A stretch of 64,000 nt of DNA from Pleomorphomonas sp. JP5 (lineage in GTDB: Bacteria; Pseudomonadota; Alphaproteobacteria; Rhizobiales; Pleomorphomonadaceae), in contig NZ_JAMDLI010000007.1 in NCBI RefSeq assembly GCF_023721815.1, positions 62,001 to 126,000 on the forward strand, in the 5' to 3' direction. Every line of letters begins with the position of its first letter. Positions within the stretch are counted from its first letter, which is position 1. Below are positions 26,604 to 34,480 of this stretch, piece by piece. The notes below the pieces were generated by a model, which made no database searches, was not told the DNA's origin, and saw only the letters and a program-made list of their open reading frames with translations. The translations under genes were made by a program, and so were the position numbers.

Positions 26604-27170
26604 ATGAGCGACAATAACGACATCGACCGCCGTATCGGCGCCCGCATCCGCATCGAGCGCGAGAGCCGCGGCTGGTCGCTGACCGAGCTGGCGACACGGG
26701 CCGCGGTGTCGCGCGCCATGATCCACAAGGTAGAGCGCGGCGACAGCAGCCCCACCGCCAACCTCATGGCAAAGCTGTCGGGCGCGCTCGGCCTCAGCAT
26801 GTCCACGCTGATGGCCCGCGCCGAAGCGCCGGAGGGCCGCCTGATCCGCAAGGCCGACCAGCCGCTGTGGACCGACCCCGGCACCGGCTACCTGCGCCGG
26901 CAGGTGTCGCCCCGCTCCGACCTGCCGATGGAGATCGTCGAGGTCACGCTGCCGGCCGGCGGACGCGTGCCGATCCCGGCCTCGGCCTACGCCTTCCTGC
27001 GCCAGCTGATCTGGGTGCTCGACGGCGAGCTCACCTTCATCGAGGGCGACACGCGCCACGACATGCGCGAGGGCGACTGCCTGGAACTCGGGCCGCCGAC
27101 CGACTGCGTGTTCGCCAACGAGTCCGACCGCGACTGCACCTATGCGGTGACGCTGATGAAGCTGAGGTGA
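26604..27170 (+). CDS. XRE-family regulator with C-terminal cupin domain
   Basis: A 188-residue regulator: residues 10-70 form the XRE helix-turn-helix (LTELATRAAVSRAMIHKVERGDSSPTANLM region), and residues ~105-185 the cupin sensor fold (LPAGGRVPIPASAYAFLRQLIWVLDGELTFIEG region). Such regulators often sit next to an acetyltransferase or an amino-acid/osmolyte gene. It lies upstream of the PAT-like acetyltransferase and a DMT transporter. The palindrome overlapping its leader suggests autoregulation. Confidence 0.88.
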   Translation: MSDNNDIDRRIGARIRIERESRGWSLTELATRAAVSRAMIHKVERGDSSPTANLMAKLSGALGLSMSTLMARAEAPEGRLIRKADQPLWTDPGTGYLRRQVSPRSDLPMEIVEVTLPAGGRVPIPASAYAFLRQLIWVLDGELTFIEGDTRHDMREGDCLELGPPTDCVFANESDRDCTYAVTLMKLR

Positions 27171-27227
27171 GCCGAGCGGCCTCGACCTTGACTTTGGGGC
27201 CTTATCTTTGAGGGCTTGTTTTCGTCC

Positions 27228-27266
27228 GTCCATCATATTAGACAATACGTCGTCATATAATGGACG
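27228..27266. promoter_or_regulatory. Two imperfect GTCCA/TGGAC palindromes before the acetyltransferase gene
   Basis: GTCCATCATATTAGAC (27228-27243) and CGTCATATAATGGACG (27251-27266) share outer half-sites with the palindrome in front of the XRE-cupin gene, and the pair together forms a larger inverted repeat (CGTCCAT to ATGGACG). The TATAAT within the second site could be a promoter -10 box, which a bound repressor would cover. Confidence 0.5.
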
Positions 27267-27278
27267 ACGGAGGCTCCC

Positions 27279-27803
27279 TTGCACATCCGCGACGCGGTGG
27301 CGACCGACATTGCCGGCATCACCGACATCTACAATCACGCGGTGGCCCACACCACCGCCATCTGGAACGAACAGGTGGTCGACGTCGCCAACCGCGCCGC
27401 CTGGCATGCCGACCGGGTGCGCCAGGGCTACCCCATGCTGGTGGCGGCGGACGAGAATAACGCCGTGCTCGGCTACGCCACCTTCGGCGACTGGCGCCCG
27501 CACGATGGCTATCGCCACACGGTGGAGCATTCGGTCTACGTGCGGCTCGATGCGCGCGGCAGGGGCATCGGCGAGGCGCTGATGGTGGCGCTGATCGGCC
27601 GCGCCCGCGCACTCGGCAAGCACGTGATGGTGGCCGGCATCGAGGCCGGCAACGCCACCTCCATCCGCCTGCACCGCAAGCTGGGCTTTGCCGAGGTCGG
27701 CCGGCTGCCCGAGGTCGGCATGAAATTCGGCAAGTGGCTGGACCTCGCCTTCCTGCAACTGACGCTGGACGATCGCGCCACCCCGGACGCGCCGCGCCCC
27801 TGA
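27279..27803 (+). CDS. GNAT acetyltransferase, phosphinothricin acetyltransferase-like (PAT/YncA)
   Basis: A 174-residue GNAT enzyme. IRDAVATDIAGITDIYNHAV and TVEHSVYVRLDARGRGIGEALM match the PAT/MddA group; RGRGIGEAL is the acetyl-CoA P-loop. Family members N-acetylate phosphinothricin, methionine sulfoximine or related amino acids. Translation starts at TTG 27279, eight bases after ACGGAGG; no in-frame ATG fits. A close paralogue occurs at 62778-63305. It is followed 10 bp later by a DMT-type transporter and probably controlled by the XRE-cupin protein. Confidence 0.88.
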   Translation: MHIRDAVATDIAGITDIYNHAVAHTTAIWNEQVVDVANRAAWHADRVRQGYPMLVAADENNAVLGYATFGDWRPHDGYRHTVEHSVYVRLDARGRGIGEALMVALIGRARALGKHVMVAGIEAGNATSIRLHRKLGFAEVGRLPEVGMKFGKWLDLAFLQLTLDDRATPDAPRP

Positions 27804-27813
27804 CGGAGGTTCC

Positions 27814-28242
27814 ATGACGATCATCGCCCTGCTGATCGCTGCCGGCGGCGCCATCGTGGTGCAGAACCTGATCATGGCCGAGATCTCCAGCGGCGCGTCG
27901 ACGCCCATCGTCGCCATGGCCCTCAACGCGCTGGTCGGCGTCAGCCTGCTCCTGGCGCTGCTCGCCTTTCGCACCGGCGCGGCCGGCTTTGGCGAGCTCT
28001 CCGCCGCCGTCGGCTGGCGCAACCTCGTGCCCGGCCTGCTCGGCACCTTCTTCGTCTTCGCCAGCCTCGTCGGCTACCAGCGCCTCGGCGCCGGCACCAC
28101 CATCTCCGTGCTGGTGGCGAGCCAGCTGATCGGCGGCCTGATCGCCGACGCCATCCGCACCGACGGCGCCAGGCTCAGCGCGCCAACGCTGATCGGCGCG
28201 GCGATGCTGGGCGTCGGCACGCTGCTGGTGGCAAGGGGATAG
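27814..28242 (+). CDS. Small DMT-family membrane protein (DUF606/YdcZ-like)
   Basis: A 142-residue protein with about five hydrophobic segments. QRLGAGTTISVLVASQLIGGLIADAI fits the DUF606 (YdcZ) half-size drug/metabolite transporter family. The start follows GACGGAGGTTCC. It is co-transcribed with the acetyltransferase, so it may move the same compound or its acetylated form; the direction of transport is unknown. Confidence 0.82.
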   Translation: MTIIALLIAAGGAIVVQNLIMAEISSGASTPIVAMALNALVGVSLLLALLAFRTGAAGFGELSAAVGWRNLVPGLLGTFFVFASLVGYQRLGAGTTISVLVASQLIGGLIADAIRTDGARLSAPTLIGAAMLGVGTLLVARG

Positions 28243-28299
28243 GCCATCCGCCCGACGGGCCTGCCAGCCGCAAGTTCGGCGAACTCCGGTTCGCCAACA

Positions 28300-28371
28300 T
28301 GCTCTATCTCCTTGTTTTCACGCAACTCCGGACGCAAAACCGGTTCCCACTTTTGCTGGATTTGCTCCAGG
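28300..28371. repeat. Rhizobiales-type intergenic motif between convergent genes
   Basis: The segment TTGTTTTCACGCA...CCGGACGCAAAACCGG...CACTTTTGCTGG resembles a short intergenic sequence that recurs in many Rhizobiales genomes next to gene ends. GTTTTC and GAAAACC-like parts allow weak hairpins. I know it only as a recurrent motif; it may help end both convergent transcripts. Confidence 0.35.
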
Positions 28372-28974
28372 TCACATCTCCATCGTCAGGATGGGGTAGA
28401 GCGAGGCCACCAGCAGCAGCGCCATGGCGATGTTGAAGGCGCGCAGCAGCACCGGACGGTCGAGAACGCGCTTCAGAAGCGTGCCGAAGCCCGCCCAGGC
28501 GGCGACGCAGGGGCCGTTGACCAGCGTGAAGATCGCCGTGACCACCAGCATGTTGAGGAAGTAGCCGTTCTCGGGCGTGTAGGCCGTGATCGCGCCGATG
28601 GCCATGATCCAGGTCTTGGGGTTGACCCACTGGAACGCCGCCGCCTGCGCAAAGGTCATCGGCTTGGCCCGGCCAGCGCCGCCGTTGACGCCGCCCGACT
28701 GGGCGATCCGCCAGGCGAGGTAGAGAAGATAGGCCGCCCCAATGTAGCGCAGCGCGTCGTGCAGCGGCGGAAAGGCGACGAAAGCCCCGCCGGCCCCAAG
28801 CCCCACCGCCAGCACCATCACCGAGAAGCCAAGGTTGACGCCGAGAATGTGCGGAAAGGTGGGGCCGAAACCAAAGTTCGCCCCCGATGCCAGGAGCATG
28901 GTGTTGTTCGGGCCGGGGGTGATCGAGGTCACGAAGGCATAGGCCGCGAAGGCGATGATGAGGTCGAGCGTCAT
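28372..28974 (-). CDS. LysE-family amino-acid exporter
   Basis: A 200-residue, six-helix inner-membrane protein. ITPGPNNTMLLASGANFG in the first helices and FQWVNPKTWIMAIGAIT in the middle are the LysE/RhtB signatures. ATG 28974 is preferred to GTG 28983. It is divergent from a MocR-type regulator with 100 bp between start codons, and two direct repeats in that gap make it a probable regulated target. The exported solute is not predictable. Confidence 0.88.
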   Translation of the reverse strand: MTLDLIIAFAAYAFVTSITPGPNNTMLLASGANFGFGPTFPHILGVNLGFSVMVLAVGLGAGGAFVAFPPLHDALRYIGAAYLLYLAWRIAQSGGVNGGAGRAKPMTFAQAAAFQWVNPKTWIMAIGAITAYTPENGYFLNMLVVTAIFTLVNGPCVAAWAGFGTLLKRVLDRPVLLRAFNIAMALLLVASLYPILTMEM

Positions 28975-29024
28975 GGAGGCCACCTGCTGGAAACCCGCTG
29001 TCCGGGGTGGCCGCCAAGCTAAAC

Positions 29025-29067
29025 ATGTGACACTATCGCCTCAAACGAAATAGCGTCATGTGACACT
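29025..29067. promoter_or_regulatory. Direct repeats ATGTGACACT in the LysE/MocR divergent region
   Basis: ATGTGACACT occurs at 29025-29034 and 29058-29067, in the same orientation, 33 bp apart start to start (about three helical turns). MocR-type regulators typically bind direct repeats like this in the divergent promoter of their target. The second copy lies 9 bp before the regulator's own start codon, suggesting autoregulation. Confidence 0.7.
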
Positions 29068-29076
29068 TTTAGAACT

Positions 29077-30456
29077 ATGCATCTCGCCTCCCCCTGGACG
29101 CCGCGCCTTGCCGCCGAGGGCCGCCCTTCCGAGCGGCTGGTGGCGGCCATCGCCGAGGATATCGCCGACGGCGCCCTTGCCCGGGGCGACCGGCTGCCGC
29201 CGCACCGCGATCTGGCCTACCGGCTCGGCATCGGGCTCGGCACGGTCACCAAGGCCTATGGCGTGCTGGAACGGCGCGGTCTGGTGCAAAGCGTGCGCGG
29301 GCGCGGCATGTTCGTTTCCGGCCTCGCGCCCCGGTCGGACACCGTCATCGACCTCAGCGTCAACATGCCGCCGCGCGTGCTGGACGACCGCCTGCTCGCC
29401 GCCACGCTGGCGCGCCTTGCCAAGCGCCTCGACGCCGACACCTTCGGCGCCTTCATCCCCCCGGCCGGCCGGGCCGACCACCGGGCGCTGGCCGCCGGCT
29501 GGCTGGCCGGCCAGCGACTGGAAGCGCCGGCCGACTGCGTGCTGCTTTGCAACGGCGCTCAGCACGCCCTCTCCGTGGCGCTCGCCACCGCCTGCCCGTC
29601 GGGCGGCGTGGTGCTGACCGAGGCCACCACCTTTCCCGGCGCGCTGATGCTGGCCCGCAGCGCCGGCCACCGGCTGGTCGGCCTCGCCCTCGACGGCGAG
29701 GGCCTGATGCCCGAGGCGCTGGACGCGGCGCTCTGCTCGCCCGCCGTGGCCGGTTCCGCGCCGGTGCTCTACGTCACCCCAACGCTCAACAACCCCACCG
29801 CCGCCACCATGGGCGCCGCCCGCCGCCACGACATCGCCCGCCTCTGCCGACGCCACGACGTGACCATCATCGAGGACGACGTCTACTCCGTCTTCGCCGG
29901 GCCGGACCTGCCGCCGCTGGCCGCGCTGGCGCCGGAGCGCACGCTCTACGTCAGCGGCCTGTCGAAAAGCGTCAGTCCCGGCCTGCGCATGGGGCTTCTG
30001 GCCGTGCCGCCGCCCCTCGTCGATCGGGCGATCGCAGGCCTTCAGGCCACCTCCACCATGGCCTCGGCGCTGTCGTCGATGATCATGGCCGAGTGGCTGG
30101 CCGACGGCACCGCCCAATCGGTCGCCGCCACCATCCGCCTCGACACGGCGCGGCGGCACGAGCTTCTCGCCGCCATGCTGCCCGTCCCCCGGGCGGAGGG
30201 GCCGAAAGGCTTTCACGTCTGGCTGCCCATGCCCACCGATGCGGCGGAGCGTCTGGTGAACCACGCCGCCGCCATGGGCGTCGTCCTCATGTCGCCGCGC
30301 CTGCCGCTGGTCGACCCCACATCGCCCGAGAGCGGCATCCGCCTCAGCCTCGGCACCCCGCCGTTCGACACGCTGAAGCTGGCCCTCTCCGTTCTCGCCG
30401 GCCTCCTCACCGGACCGGCGACGCCTCTTGCGATCGCGGCGGCCGACCCCACATGA
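29077..30456 (+). CDS. MocR-type regulator (GntR HTH fused to class I aminotransferase)
   Basis: A 459-residue fusion. Residues ~15-85 form a GntR winged helix (LPPHRDLAYRLGIGLGTVTKAYGVLE). Residues ~110-450 form a fold-type I aminotransferase domain; the PLP-binding Lys lies in YVSGLSKSVSPGLRMG and the PLP ring Asp in IIEDDVYS. Such proteins sense an amino compound through PLP and switch a neighbouring transporter or pathway. The obvious partner is the divergent LysE exporter. Its stop codon overlaps the start of the AraC remnant downstream. Confidence 0.9.
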   Translation: MHLASPWTPRLAAEGRPSERLVAAIAEDIADGALARGDRLPPHRDLAYRLGIGLGTVTKAYGVLERRGLVQSVRGRGMFVSGLAPRSDTVIDLSVNMPPRVLDDRLLAATLARLAKRLDADTFGAFIPPAGRADHRALAAGWLAGQRLEAPADCVLLCNGAQHALSVALATACPSGGVVLTEATTFPGALMLARSAGHRLVGLALDGEGLMPEALDAALCSPAVAGSAPVLYVTPTLNNPTAATMGAARRHDIARLCRRHDVTIIEDDVYSVFAGPDLPPLAALAPERTLYVSGLSKSVSPGLRMGLLAVPPPLVDRAIAGLQATSTMASALSSMIMAEWLADGTAQSVAATIRLDTARRHELLAAMLPVPRAEGPKGFHVWLPMPTDAAERLVNHAAAMGVVLMSPRLPLVDPTSPESGIRLSLGTPPFDTLKLALSVLAGLLTGPATPLAIAAADPT

Positions 30457-30829
30457 GCCCGGCGCCGAACAGGACGGACGCGAACAACGGCGGACGGGGA
30501 AAAATGGCAGCGGCGGGCAACGACCACGGTTTCTGGTACGACCCCCGCCTGCCCTTCATCGAGGCGCGCACCGTGCGCGACGGCCGGCGCTACTGCTTTG
30601 ACCCGCACAGCCACGAAACCTTTTCCATCGGCGCCATTCTCGGCGGCGGTACGGCCTGACGCCCCACGCCTACCTGATCGACCGCCGGGTTCAGATCGCA
30701 CGGGGGCTGATCCCTCGTGGCCGGAGCATCCTGGATGCCGCGCTGGAGACCTTCTTCTTCGATCAGGCCCATTTCCACCGGGCGTTCAAGCGCGCCACCG
30801 CCATCACCCCCGGCGAATACGCCCGCTGA
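30453..30829 (+). pseudogene. AraC-family regulator remnant (internal deletion and frameshift)
   Basis: The frame from ATG 30453 gives a normal AraC-type N-terminal cupin start (RRYCFDPHSHETFSIGAILGGGTA) and stops at 30659. Immediately afterwards another frame gives the C-terminal half of an AraC DNA-binding domain (TPHAYLIDRRVQIARGLI ... HFHRAFKRATAITPGEYAR), ending at 30829. More than 130 residues expected between them are missing. This is a deletion-plus-frameshift pseudogene. It lies 1 bp from the convergent end of a similarly shortened LysE gene, so a regulator-exporter pair appears to have decayed together. Confidence 0.8.
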
Positions 30830-30830
30830 A

Positions 30831-31274
30831 TCACACCCGCTCCCAGGCGAGATAACCGGCGCTGAGCACCAGCCGGACCGCCAGCGTCCGGTTGAGCAGC
30901 CGGACATGGGCAGGGTTGCCGATCCGCTCGCGCAACAGCGCCCCATGGTGAAAGGACGGAGCGCGCTCCCTGCGACTGGCGTCGATGTCGCCCCGGTCGA
31001 AGGCCAGCTTGAACGCCATGTAGAACAGGAAGGCGATGCCCGCCCATTTCACCACCGGCATCAGCGTCGGCAGACGCCCGACCGCGTCGTTGAGGCCATA
31101 GCCGGTCAGCACCAACAGCGCTGTGAACCCCACCGTGGCGCCGCTCACATAGGCAAACGACCGGCGAAAGCCGTGCTGGATGCCGGAGGCCAGCGCGATG
31201 ACGTTGACCGGCCCCGGAGAGATCGAGGCGGCCAGCGCGAATGATGCCATCGAAAGCAGGATCGTGGTGTCCAT
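30831..31274 (-). pseudogene. LysE-family exporter gene with internal deletion
   Basis: The N-terminal ~115 residues are a normal LysE/RhtB start (SPGPVNVIALASGIQHGFRR), then sequence jumps from SFHHGALLRERIGNP to LNRTLAVRLVLSAGYLAW, which looks like the last helix of the family. At 147 residues it is about 55 short; the expected NPK-W motif and two helices are missing while the frame is kept. ATG 31274 follows GGGAGCG. It probably does not form a working exporter. Confidence 0.65.
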
Positions 31275-31354
31275 GAGCGCTCCCATTTCAGTCGAGCCCT
31301 CATAGCAACCGCCCCCGGCGGGGCTCTTGTAAGAAATTGCCTTGGCAAGCAGGT

Positions 31355-31852
31355 TCACGCGGCTGGCGTGGTCCGCGCGTCGAGCTGGCGCTTCAGCCGC
31401 CTGAGATAATGATCGACGATCAGCTTGTGCGCCGGCCCGACCGGCAGCATGTAGACGCGGCCGAACGCGTTGTGGGTGACGACCGAGGCGGTCACCGTCA
31501 GCAGCCGCTCGACCACCGAAACGCAGATCATCACGTCGAGATGCCGGTCGCGCTCGGTCAGCACCAGCGCGTCCGGCGCGGACGCCTCCACCAGAAAGAA
31601 ATCCAGCCGGTCGCCGACCTTCGCATCGCTGCGCTGCCGCCCCGAAAAGCCGCCGATCCGCCGCACGCCGAACAACGCGGAAATCGCATCCCGCGCGCGG
31701 AACGCCAGCCGCATCAGCGGCCCCGGCTCGCCAGTCATCAGGTCCCAGGCCTGAAGCGGCGTGATGTCCACCGGCAGCGCCAGCGAGCGGGCATCGTAAT
31801 AGTCGAGTTCGGCCGGCGGACACAGGGTGCGAACGGGCGAGGCGCTGTCCAA
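31355..31852 (-). CDS. DUF2867-family protein
   Basis: A 165-residue cytoplasmic protein. DYYDARSLALPVDITPLQAWDLM, KVGDRLDFFLVE and ERDRHLDVMICV match DUF2867, a family of unknown function that also occurs fused to SDR-type oxidoreductases. C-terminal VVTHNAFGRVYMLPVGPAHKLIV is its most conserved block. Translation probably starts at TTG 31852, preceded by GGGAG; no suitable ATG exists. Confidence 0.75.
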   Translation of the reverse strand: MDSASPVRTLCPPAELDYYDARSLALPVDITPLQAWDLMTGEPGPLMRLAFRARDAISALFGVRRIGGFSGRQRSDAKVGDRLDFFLVEASAPDALVLTERDRHLDVMICVSVVERLLTVTASVVTHNAFGRVYMLPVGPAHKLIVDHYLRRLKRQLDARTTPAA

Positions 31853-32236
31853 AACGAGGCTCCCGAGGTTGGCGACCGTGCAGAGGGCGCAACGCCAGCA
31901 TACGAGCGATAGAGCCCGATATCACCCCCTCGCCCTTTCCGGCCCGAGGTCCACCTTGCATTCGCCCGCGAATGCAAGCGGCCTTCGCGCAGGATGACGA
32001 ATTATGTTTATGTTTTTGTTATCTAATTCTACCATCCTGCGCGAAGGCGCAGGACCTCATGCAGAAAGAGGTGAACCGCCGATATCACGCTCCCGCTTCC
32101 CCTCCCCCTCACCGCTCCCAGGCGCGCCAGCTCGGGCGGAACGGCATCGAACCGAACGTCGTCCTCCCCTTGAACGGAACCTTTTCGCCCCTCGCGCATT
32201 GCCCCTACACGGGGCACGTCGCGAAAGGGGGCAGGT
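31853..32236. repeat. Gap with a head-to-head repeat pair, one core carrying a nested hairpin
   Basis: A minus-strand core at 31942-31999 faces a plus-strand core at 32033-32065. In the left core the arm is interrupted by CTTGCATTCGC-cc-GCGAATGCAAG, a perfect inverted repeat. The same insert is found in cores at 34331-34388 and 53531-53590. The rest of the gap, up to the antiporter start, shows no gene. Confidence 0.8.
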
Positions 32237-33493
32237 TTGGAGGTTTTCGGCTGGGAAATCGGCGCCTATCCGGCGACCATGGCTGGCGCCGGTCTGCTGA
32301 TCGCCCTGGTCGCCTGGTTGCCGCTGTCACTCCGTCGCCTGCCGCTGTCGCTGCCCATCGTCTGCCTGATCATCGGCGCCCTGGTCTATGCCGGGCCGCT
32401 GCCGGTGCCGGACACCTCGCCGCTTGCCCATCCCTATCTCACCGAGCGCCTGACCGAGTTCGTGGTCATCGTGGCGCTGATGGGCGCCGGGCTGAAGATC
32501 GACCGCCGCTTTTCCTTCCGCGGCTGGGTCGCCACCTGGCGGCTGCTCCTCGTCACCATGCCGCTGTCCATCCTCGCCATCGCGCTCACCGGCGTCACGG
32601 TGCTGAGCCTCGGCGGCGCGGCCGCCTTGCTGCTGGCCGCCAGCCTCGCCCCCACCGACCCCGTGCTTGCCTCCGACGTGCAGGTGGGCCACCCGCTGGA
32701 AGGCAAGGAGGACGCCGCCCGCTTCGCGCTGACCTCCGAGGCCGGGCTGAACGACGGCTTCGCCTTCCCCTTCGTCCACCTCGCCATCGCGCTCAGCCTC
32801 ACGGCCACCGGCGGCGAGCCATGGTTCGCCCGCTGGCTCGCCCTCAACGTCGTCTGGGAGATCGCCGCCGGCATCGCCTGCGGCTGGCTGGTGGGGCACC
32901 TCTTCGGTTGGGCGACGTTCAAGATGCCCGGCGACGCGCTGGCGAAAACCGGCGACGGCCTCGTCGCCATCGCCGCCACCTTCGTCTCCTACGGCGTCTC
33001 GGAAATGCTGCACTGCTACGGCTTCTTCGCCGTCTTCGTCACCGCCCTGACGCTGCGCAACTCGCACCGCGACCACGACTTCCAGCGCGACATGCACGAC
33101 ATCACCGAGCAGATCGAGCGCCTCACCATGATGGCCCTGCTGCTCGCCTTCGGCGCCGCCATCGCGGCCGGCCTGTTCGCGGCCGTCGGCTGGGTCGACA
33201 TGCTGGCCGTGGCGCTGATCCTCCTCATCATCCGCCCCCTTGCCGGCCTGGTGGCGCTGATCGGCATCCCCGCCACCCTCTCGGAAAAGCTCACCATCGC
33301 CTTCTTCGGCATCCGGGGCGTCGGCTCCTTCTACTATCTCGCCTACGGCCTCAACCACGGCGCGTTCCGGGAGGGCGACCGCCTGTGGGTGATCCTGTCG
33401 CTGGTCGCCTTCGTCTCCATCCTCATGCACGGCCTCACCGTCACCCCCGCCATGCGCTGGCTCGACCGCCGCCACGGCCGCGAGGTGGATTGA
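32237..33493 (+). CDS. Cation:proton antiporter, CPA1/NhaP-like
   Basis: A 418-residue protein with 11-12 predicted membrane helices. AASLAPTDPVLASDVQVG carries the paired acidic/polar motif of the CPA1 core helix, and ALTSEAGLNDGFAFPFVHLAIA the conserved Glu-Asn-Asp region (NDG) of NhaP-type Na+(K+)/H+ antiporters. IAFFGIRGVGSFYYL carries the conserved Arg. The start is TTG 32237 after AAAGGGGGCAGG. It would regulate internal pH and sodium or potassium. No large C-terminal regulatory domain is present. Confidence 0.88.
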   Translation: MEVFGWEIGAYPATMAGAGLLIALVAWLPLSLRRLPLSLPIVCLIIGALVYAGPLPVPDTSPLAHPYLTERLTEFVVIVALMGAGLKIDRRFSFRGWVATWRLLLVTMPLSILAIALTGVTVLSLGGAAALLLAASLAPTDPVLASDVQVGHPLEGKEDAARFALTSEAGLNDGFAFPFVHLAIALSLTATGGEPWFARWLALNVVWEIAAGIACGWLVGHLFGWATFKMPGDALAKTGDGLVAIAATFVSYGVSEMLHCYGFFAVFVTALTLRNSHRDHDFQRDMHDITEQIERLTMMALLLAFGAAIAAGLFAAVGWVDMLAVALILLIIRPLAGLVALIGIPATLSEKLTIAFFGIRGVGSFYYLAYGLNHGAFREGDRLWVILSLVAFVSILMHGLTVTPAMRWLDRRHGREVD

Positions 33494-33764
33494 GGGTGCA
33501 GCGAAGACGGTCGGGAGCCCGATATTAGCCGCGCGCCCTTTCCTGCCTGAGGTCCTGCGCCTAAAGCGCAGGATGACGTTCTATGGAAGGGATAGCGAGC
33601 GGCTACCTCTTTGTTTCATCTATATAAAGCCGTCATCCTGCGCTTTAGGCGCAGGACCTCGGGCAGAATGGAGCTCAACGCCGATATCGCGCTCCAAATG
33701 ACCTGAACCCGATACCCGAAAGGGATGGCTGGACAGCGATCCCGCCTTGCTCCATGTCTGGACG
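33494..33764. repeat. Head-to-head GTCATCCTGCGC repeat pair
   Basis: Cores lie at 33546-33577 (-) and 33632-33666 (+), both with the TAAA/TTTA loop. GATAT boxes flank both ends (GCCCGATATTAG before, GCCGATATCGCGC after), marking the outer limits of a composite element of about 170 bp. Confidence 0.8.
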
Positions 33765-34205
33765 ATGCGCCCCATCGTCGGCATTCTCCCTGATGAGCCG
33801 ACCGCCGACGAGCGAGACCAGCTCCTCAAGTTGCTGCTGGACTTCAACGCCCCGCATACCAGCCATATCGCGGAGCGGACCAACCTCGGCATCCTGCTGA
33901 GACGGCCCGACACGGCCGAAATCGTCGGCGGCCTCTACGCATCCGACGAATACAACTGGCTGTTCATCAGGTATCTCATCGTGCCGGAAGCGCTGAGAGG
34001 CCAGGGCCTTGGTGCGCGTCTGATGGCGGAGGCCGAGCGGGTGGCCCGCGAGCGCGGCTACCTCGGCATCTTCCTCGACACCTTCGATTTTCAGGCGCGA
34101 CCGTTTTACCTCAAGCTCGGCTTCCAGCTGATCGGCGAACTCGACGGCGACGCCCAAACGCCCCGCCGGTTCTTCCTGAAGAAGGTGCTGACGAAGCAAG
34201 CGTGA
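33765..34205 (+). CDS. GNAT-family N-acetyltransferase
   Basis: A 146-residue acetyltransferase. LRGQGLGARLMAEAE is the acetyl-CoA P-loop, followed by GYLGIFLDTFDFQARPFYLKLGFQLIGEL, a common GNAT C-terminal pattern seen in small acetyltransferases of unknown substrate. Start choice is between TTG 33747 and ATG 33765; neither has a strong ribosome-binding site and the ATG is used. The gene is flanked on both sides by palindromic repeats. Confidence 0.8.
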   Translation: MRPIVGILPDEPTADERDQLLKLLLDFNAPHTSHIAERTNLGILLRRPDTAEIVGGLYASDEYNWLFIRYLIVPEALRGQGLGARLMAEAERVARERGYLGIFLDTFDFQARPFYLKLGFQLIGELDGDAQTPRRFFLKKVLTKQA

Positions 34206-34426
34206 CGCCCGATATCAACCGCTCGCCTTTTCCTGCCTGAGGTCCTGCGCCTAAAGCGCAGGATGACGTTCCATGGGAACGGCAGAAGGACGAACGAGCG
34301 TCTAACACATTGTTTAAAATATATAAAACTGTCATCCTGCGCGAAGGCCGCTTGCATTCGCGGGCGAATGCAAGGTGGACCTTAGGACGGTAAAGCGAGG
34401 GGCCGATATCGCGCCCCCAAAACAAA
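34206..34426. repeat. Head-to-head repeat pair, right core with the nested hairpin
   Basis: Cores at 34237-34267 (-) and 34331-34388 (+). The plus core is interrupted by CTTGCATTCGC-gg-GCGAATGCAAG. GATATC boxes occur at both outer ends. Confidence 0.8.
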
Positions 34427-34460
34427 AACATCCCCGGCAGCGCAGGCCACCGGGGATGTT
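34415..34460 (-). terminator. Rho-independent terminator of the FGGY kinase gene
   Basis: On the minus strand AACATCCCCGG (revcomp of 34450-34460) pairs with CCGGGGATGTT (34427-34437) and is followed by TTTTTGTTTT. Eleven base pairs plus a T-rich tail, 20 bp after the kinase stop codon, is a textbook intrinsic terminator. Confidence 0.9.
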
Positions 34461-34480
34461 CCATCTTCCACACAGCGCTC

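Noticed and set aside
31942-34388. Repeat cores as a CRISPR array
   Set aside because: Copies are paired in opposite orientation, irregularly spaced, separated by genes, and no cas gene is present.
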